In this document: one piece after another, positions 41,537 through 42,299 of the stretch | How positions within the stretch are numbered: position 1 is the first letter of the stretch | Layout of the letters: each line of letters starts with the position of its first letter | Assembly: GCA_021795235.1 (NCBI GenBank) | Contig: JAJYPP010000022.1 | Coordinates: 1 to 42,299, forward strand | Reading direction: 5' to 3' | Length of the DNA stretch: 42,299 nt | From: a bacterium | GTDB taxonomy: Bacteria > Chloroflexota > Dormibacteria > Aeolococcales > Bog-877 | Notes under the pieces: generated by a model | What the model was told of the DNA's origin: nothing | The model's database searches: none | The model's input: the letters and a program-made list of their open reading frames with translations, nothing else | Translations under genes and position numbers: made by a program

Positions 41537-41574
41537 GGTGAGCCTGAGATCCTGTTGTCCGTGATCCGAAGTCA

Positions 41575-41585
41575 ACTGACTGCAA
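41575..41585 (+). repeat. 11-bp direct repeat, right copy (ACTGACTGCAA)
   Basis: Second copy of the repeat at 41448-41458, on the other side of the tRNA-Thr-like remnant. Confidence 0.6.
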
Positions 41586-42177
41586 CCGGTCAGTTATCCG
41601 CAGGTCGCCCAAGGCGTCACGACGCTGGATATGATCGGCACAACGGGCGAGTCAAGAGAGCCCCTGAGATTGAAGCTCTCAGCCCAGGCACAACGGCGGA
41701 GGATCAATCGGAGCATCACGGAGCGCCACGTGAGGTACGTGTTTGTCGGGCCTGATGCAGCTACCCGAGCGGACAGCCCGGCCGGACCGCCTCTGAGGCA
41801 GGCCTCGGAGAGCGCACGCTAGTGGTGGTGGTGGTGGCCGATGTGCGGGGTTGGTTCTCGGGGTCGCATGCCGCCTCGCCGCCGACCCAGCCCCAGTGCG
41901 TGCCCGCCCCACTTGCCACCGCCCGCCCCGCCCACTTCCGCCAAGCCCGCCTGAGCCAGCCGGGTTGCGAGCAGTTGAGCGCGCTGTTGGCCAGTATCGG
42001 CCAACGCGCGGGTGGGCACAGCAGGAGGTCACCGGTGAGGACGAGGACAGCTCTCGCTCCGGGGAGTCCGATCACGTCCGGGACATGCTCTCGGTGGTGA
42101 TCAGCTTCTCGGAGCGCCTATGCGGTCATCGCTAAGCCCGACGCCCCAAACCCGTGTTCCGGGCGGACTGAAGCAGC
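41586..42177. other. Gene-free right-hand stretch
   Basis: No intact gene is supported. The first 180 nt look less GC-rich than the backbone. A plus-strand stretch near 41930-42060 (LSQPGCEQLSALLASIGQ and SPVRTRTALAP in one frame) faintly recalls a broken phosphoglycerate-mutase-like fold, but without its RHG motif. A run of GTG triplets lies at 41822-41837. Confidence 0.5.
41822..41837 (+). repeat. Short GTG triplet run
   Basis: Five GTG triplets in a row. It is outside any supported gene and may be a chance simple repeat. Confidence 0.5.
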
Positions 42178-42299
42178 GTGAGCGACGAGGTCACGGCGGA
42201 GGCGCGGGTCGCGGACCCAGGGATCTTCACTTTGCTCTGGGCGTTGGGCGAGGAGTGGTCCACCGCCATGCGTGAGGTTTACCGGCGGGTGGTGATCCG
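42178..42299 (+). CDS. Start of an unidentified gene (cut by window edge)
   Basis: GTG at 42178 opens a frame that runs to the window end (40 codons). The product starts VSDEVTAEARVADPGIF and continues TLLWALGEEWSTAMREVYRR, which is protein-like with an amphipathic helix. No strong ribosome site precedes it. Too little is present to name a family. Confidence 0.4.
   Translation, partial: MSDEVTAEARVADPGIFTLLWALGEEWSTAMREVYRRVVI

Noticed and set aside
41822-42135. Possible histidine-phosphatase (phosphoglycerate mutase-like) gene
   Set aside because: Only faint similarity in one frame, no RHG motif, frame broken; left as non-coding.
1-42299. CRISPR arrays, rRNA genes, insertion sequences, phage structural operons
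   Set aside because: No regularly spaced repeats, rRNA signature, transposase motif or phage gene cluster was seen; the baseplate-J-like protein is an isolated membrane protein.

Overview
This is a 42.3-kb, very GC-rich bacterial window. It is mostly one housekeeping backbone read from the minus strand, with a decayed or accessory zone at each end. The gene orders efp-asp23-nusB-xseA-xseB-nadK-recN-scpA-scpB-rluB-cmk, relA-hisS-aspS and alaS-yqgF-mltG resemble those of Firmicutes, Chloroflexota and Actinobacteria. High GC, frequent GTG/TTG starts, many apparently leaderless genes and a SigB/SigF-type sigma factor suggest an uncultured terrestrial lineage of the Chloroflexota/Dormibacterota/Actinobacteria kind. 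That placement is an inference; no rRNA is present.

Left zone (1-4146): the end of a DinB-fold gene, a RelE/ParE-type toxin-antitoxin pair, a 3' half of tRNA-Val(GAC) lacking its 5' half (1541-1590), a two-helix small membrane protein, an ornithine cyclodeaminase-family gene, and a second, more decayed tRNA-Val-like 3' half (3793-3842) followed by two strong hairpins. I read this as old integration scars at a tRNA gene.

Main block (4147-21608): two convergent small zinc-ribbon genes, then one long minus-strand array beginning at efp and running to an MFS exporter. It covers translation and rRNA modification (efp, nusB, rluB, ksgA, rsmI), chromosome maintenance (recN, scpA, scpB, xseA, xseB, dinG), NAD(P) supply (nadK, a split nadE/glutaminase pair) and cmk. 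Most neighbours overlap by 4-35 nt or nearly touch, so they are probably translationally coupled.

Middle (21847-31094): a plus-strand tandem HD-GYP-type protein, then a minus-strand group alaS, pilM/ftsA-like, a single-pass protein with a baseplate-J-like exterior, yqgF, mltG and a prepilin peptidase. The actin-like/membrane-protein pair splits the usual alaS-yqgF-mltG order and is the best candidate for an under-described envelope or appendage system.

Right block (31160-41264): a SigB/SigF-type sigma factor with an RsbW-fold partner whose ATP site looks degenerate, aspS (apparently non-discriminating), hisS, a bifunctional (p)ppGpp enzyme, heme O synthase, a plus-strand MDR reductase and an anchored unknown protein. 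The last kilobase holds a tRNA-Thr(TGT)-like 3' half on the minus strand between 11-bp direct repeats, then mostly non-coding sequence and the start of one cut gene.
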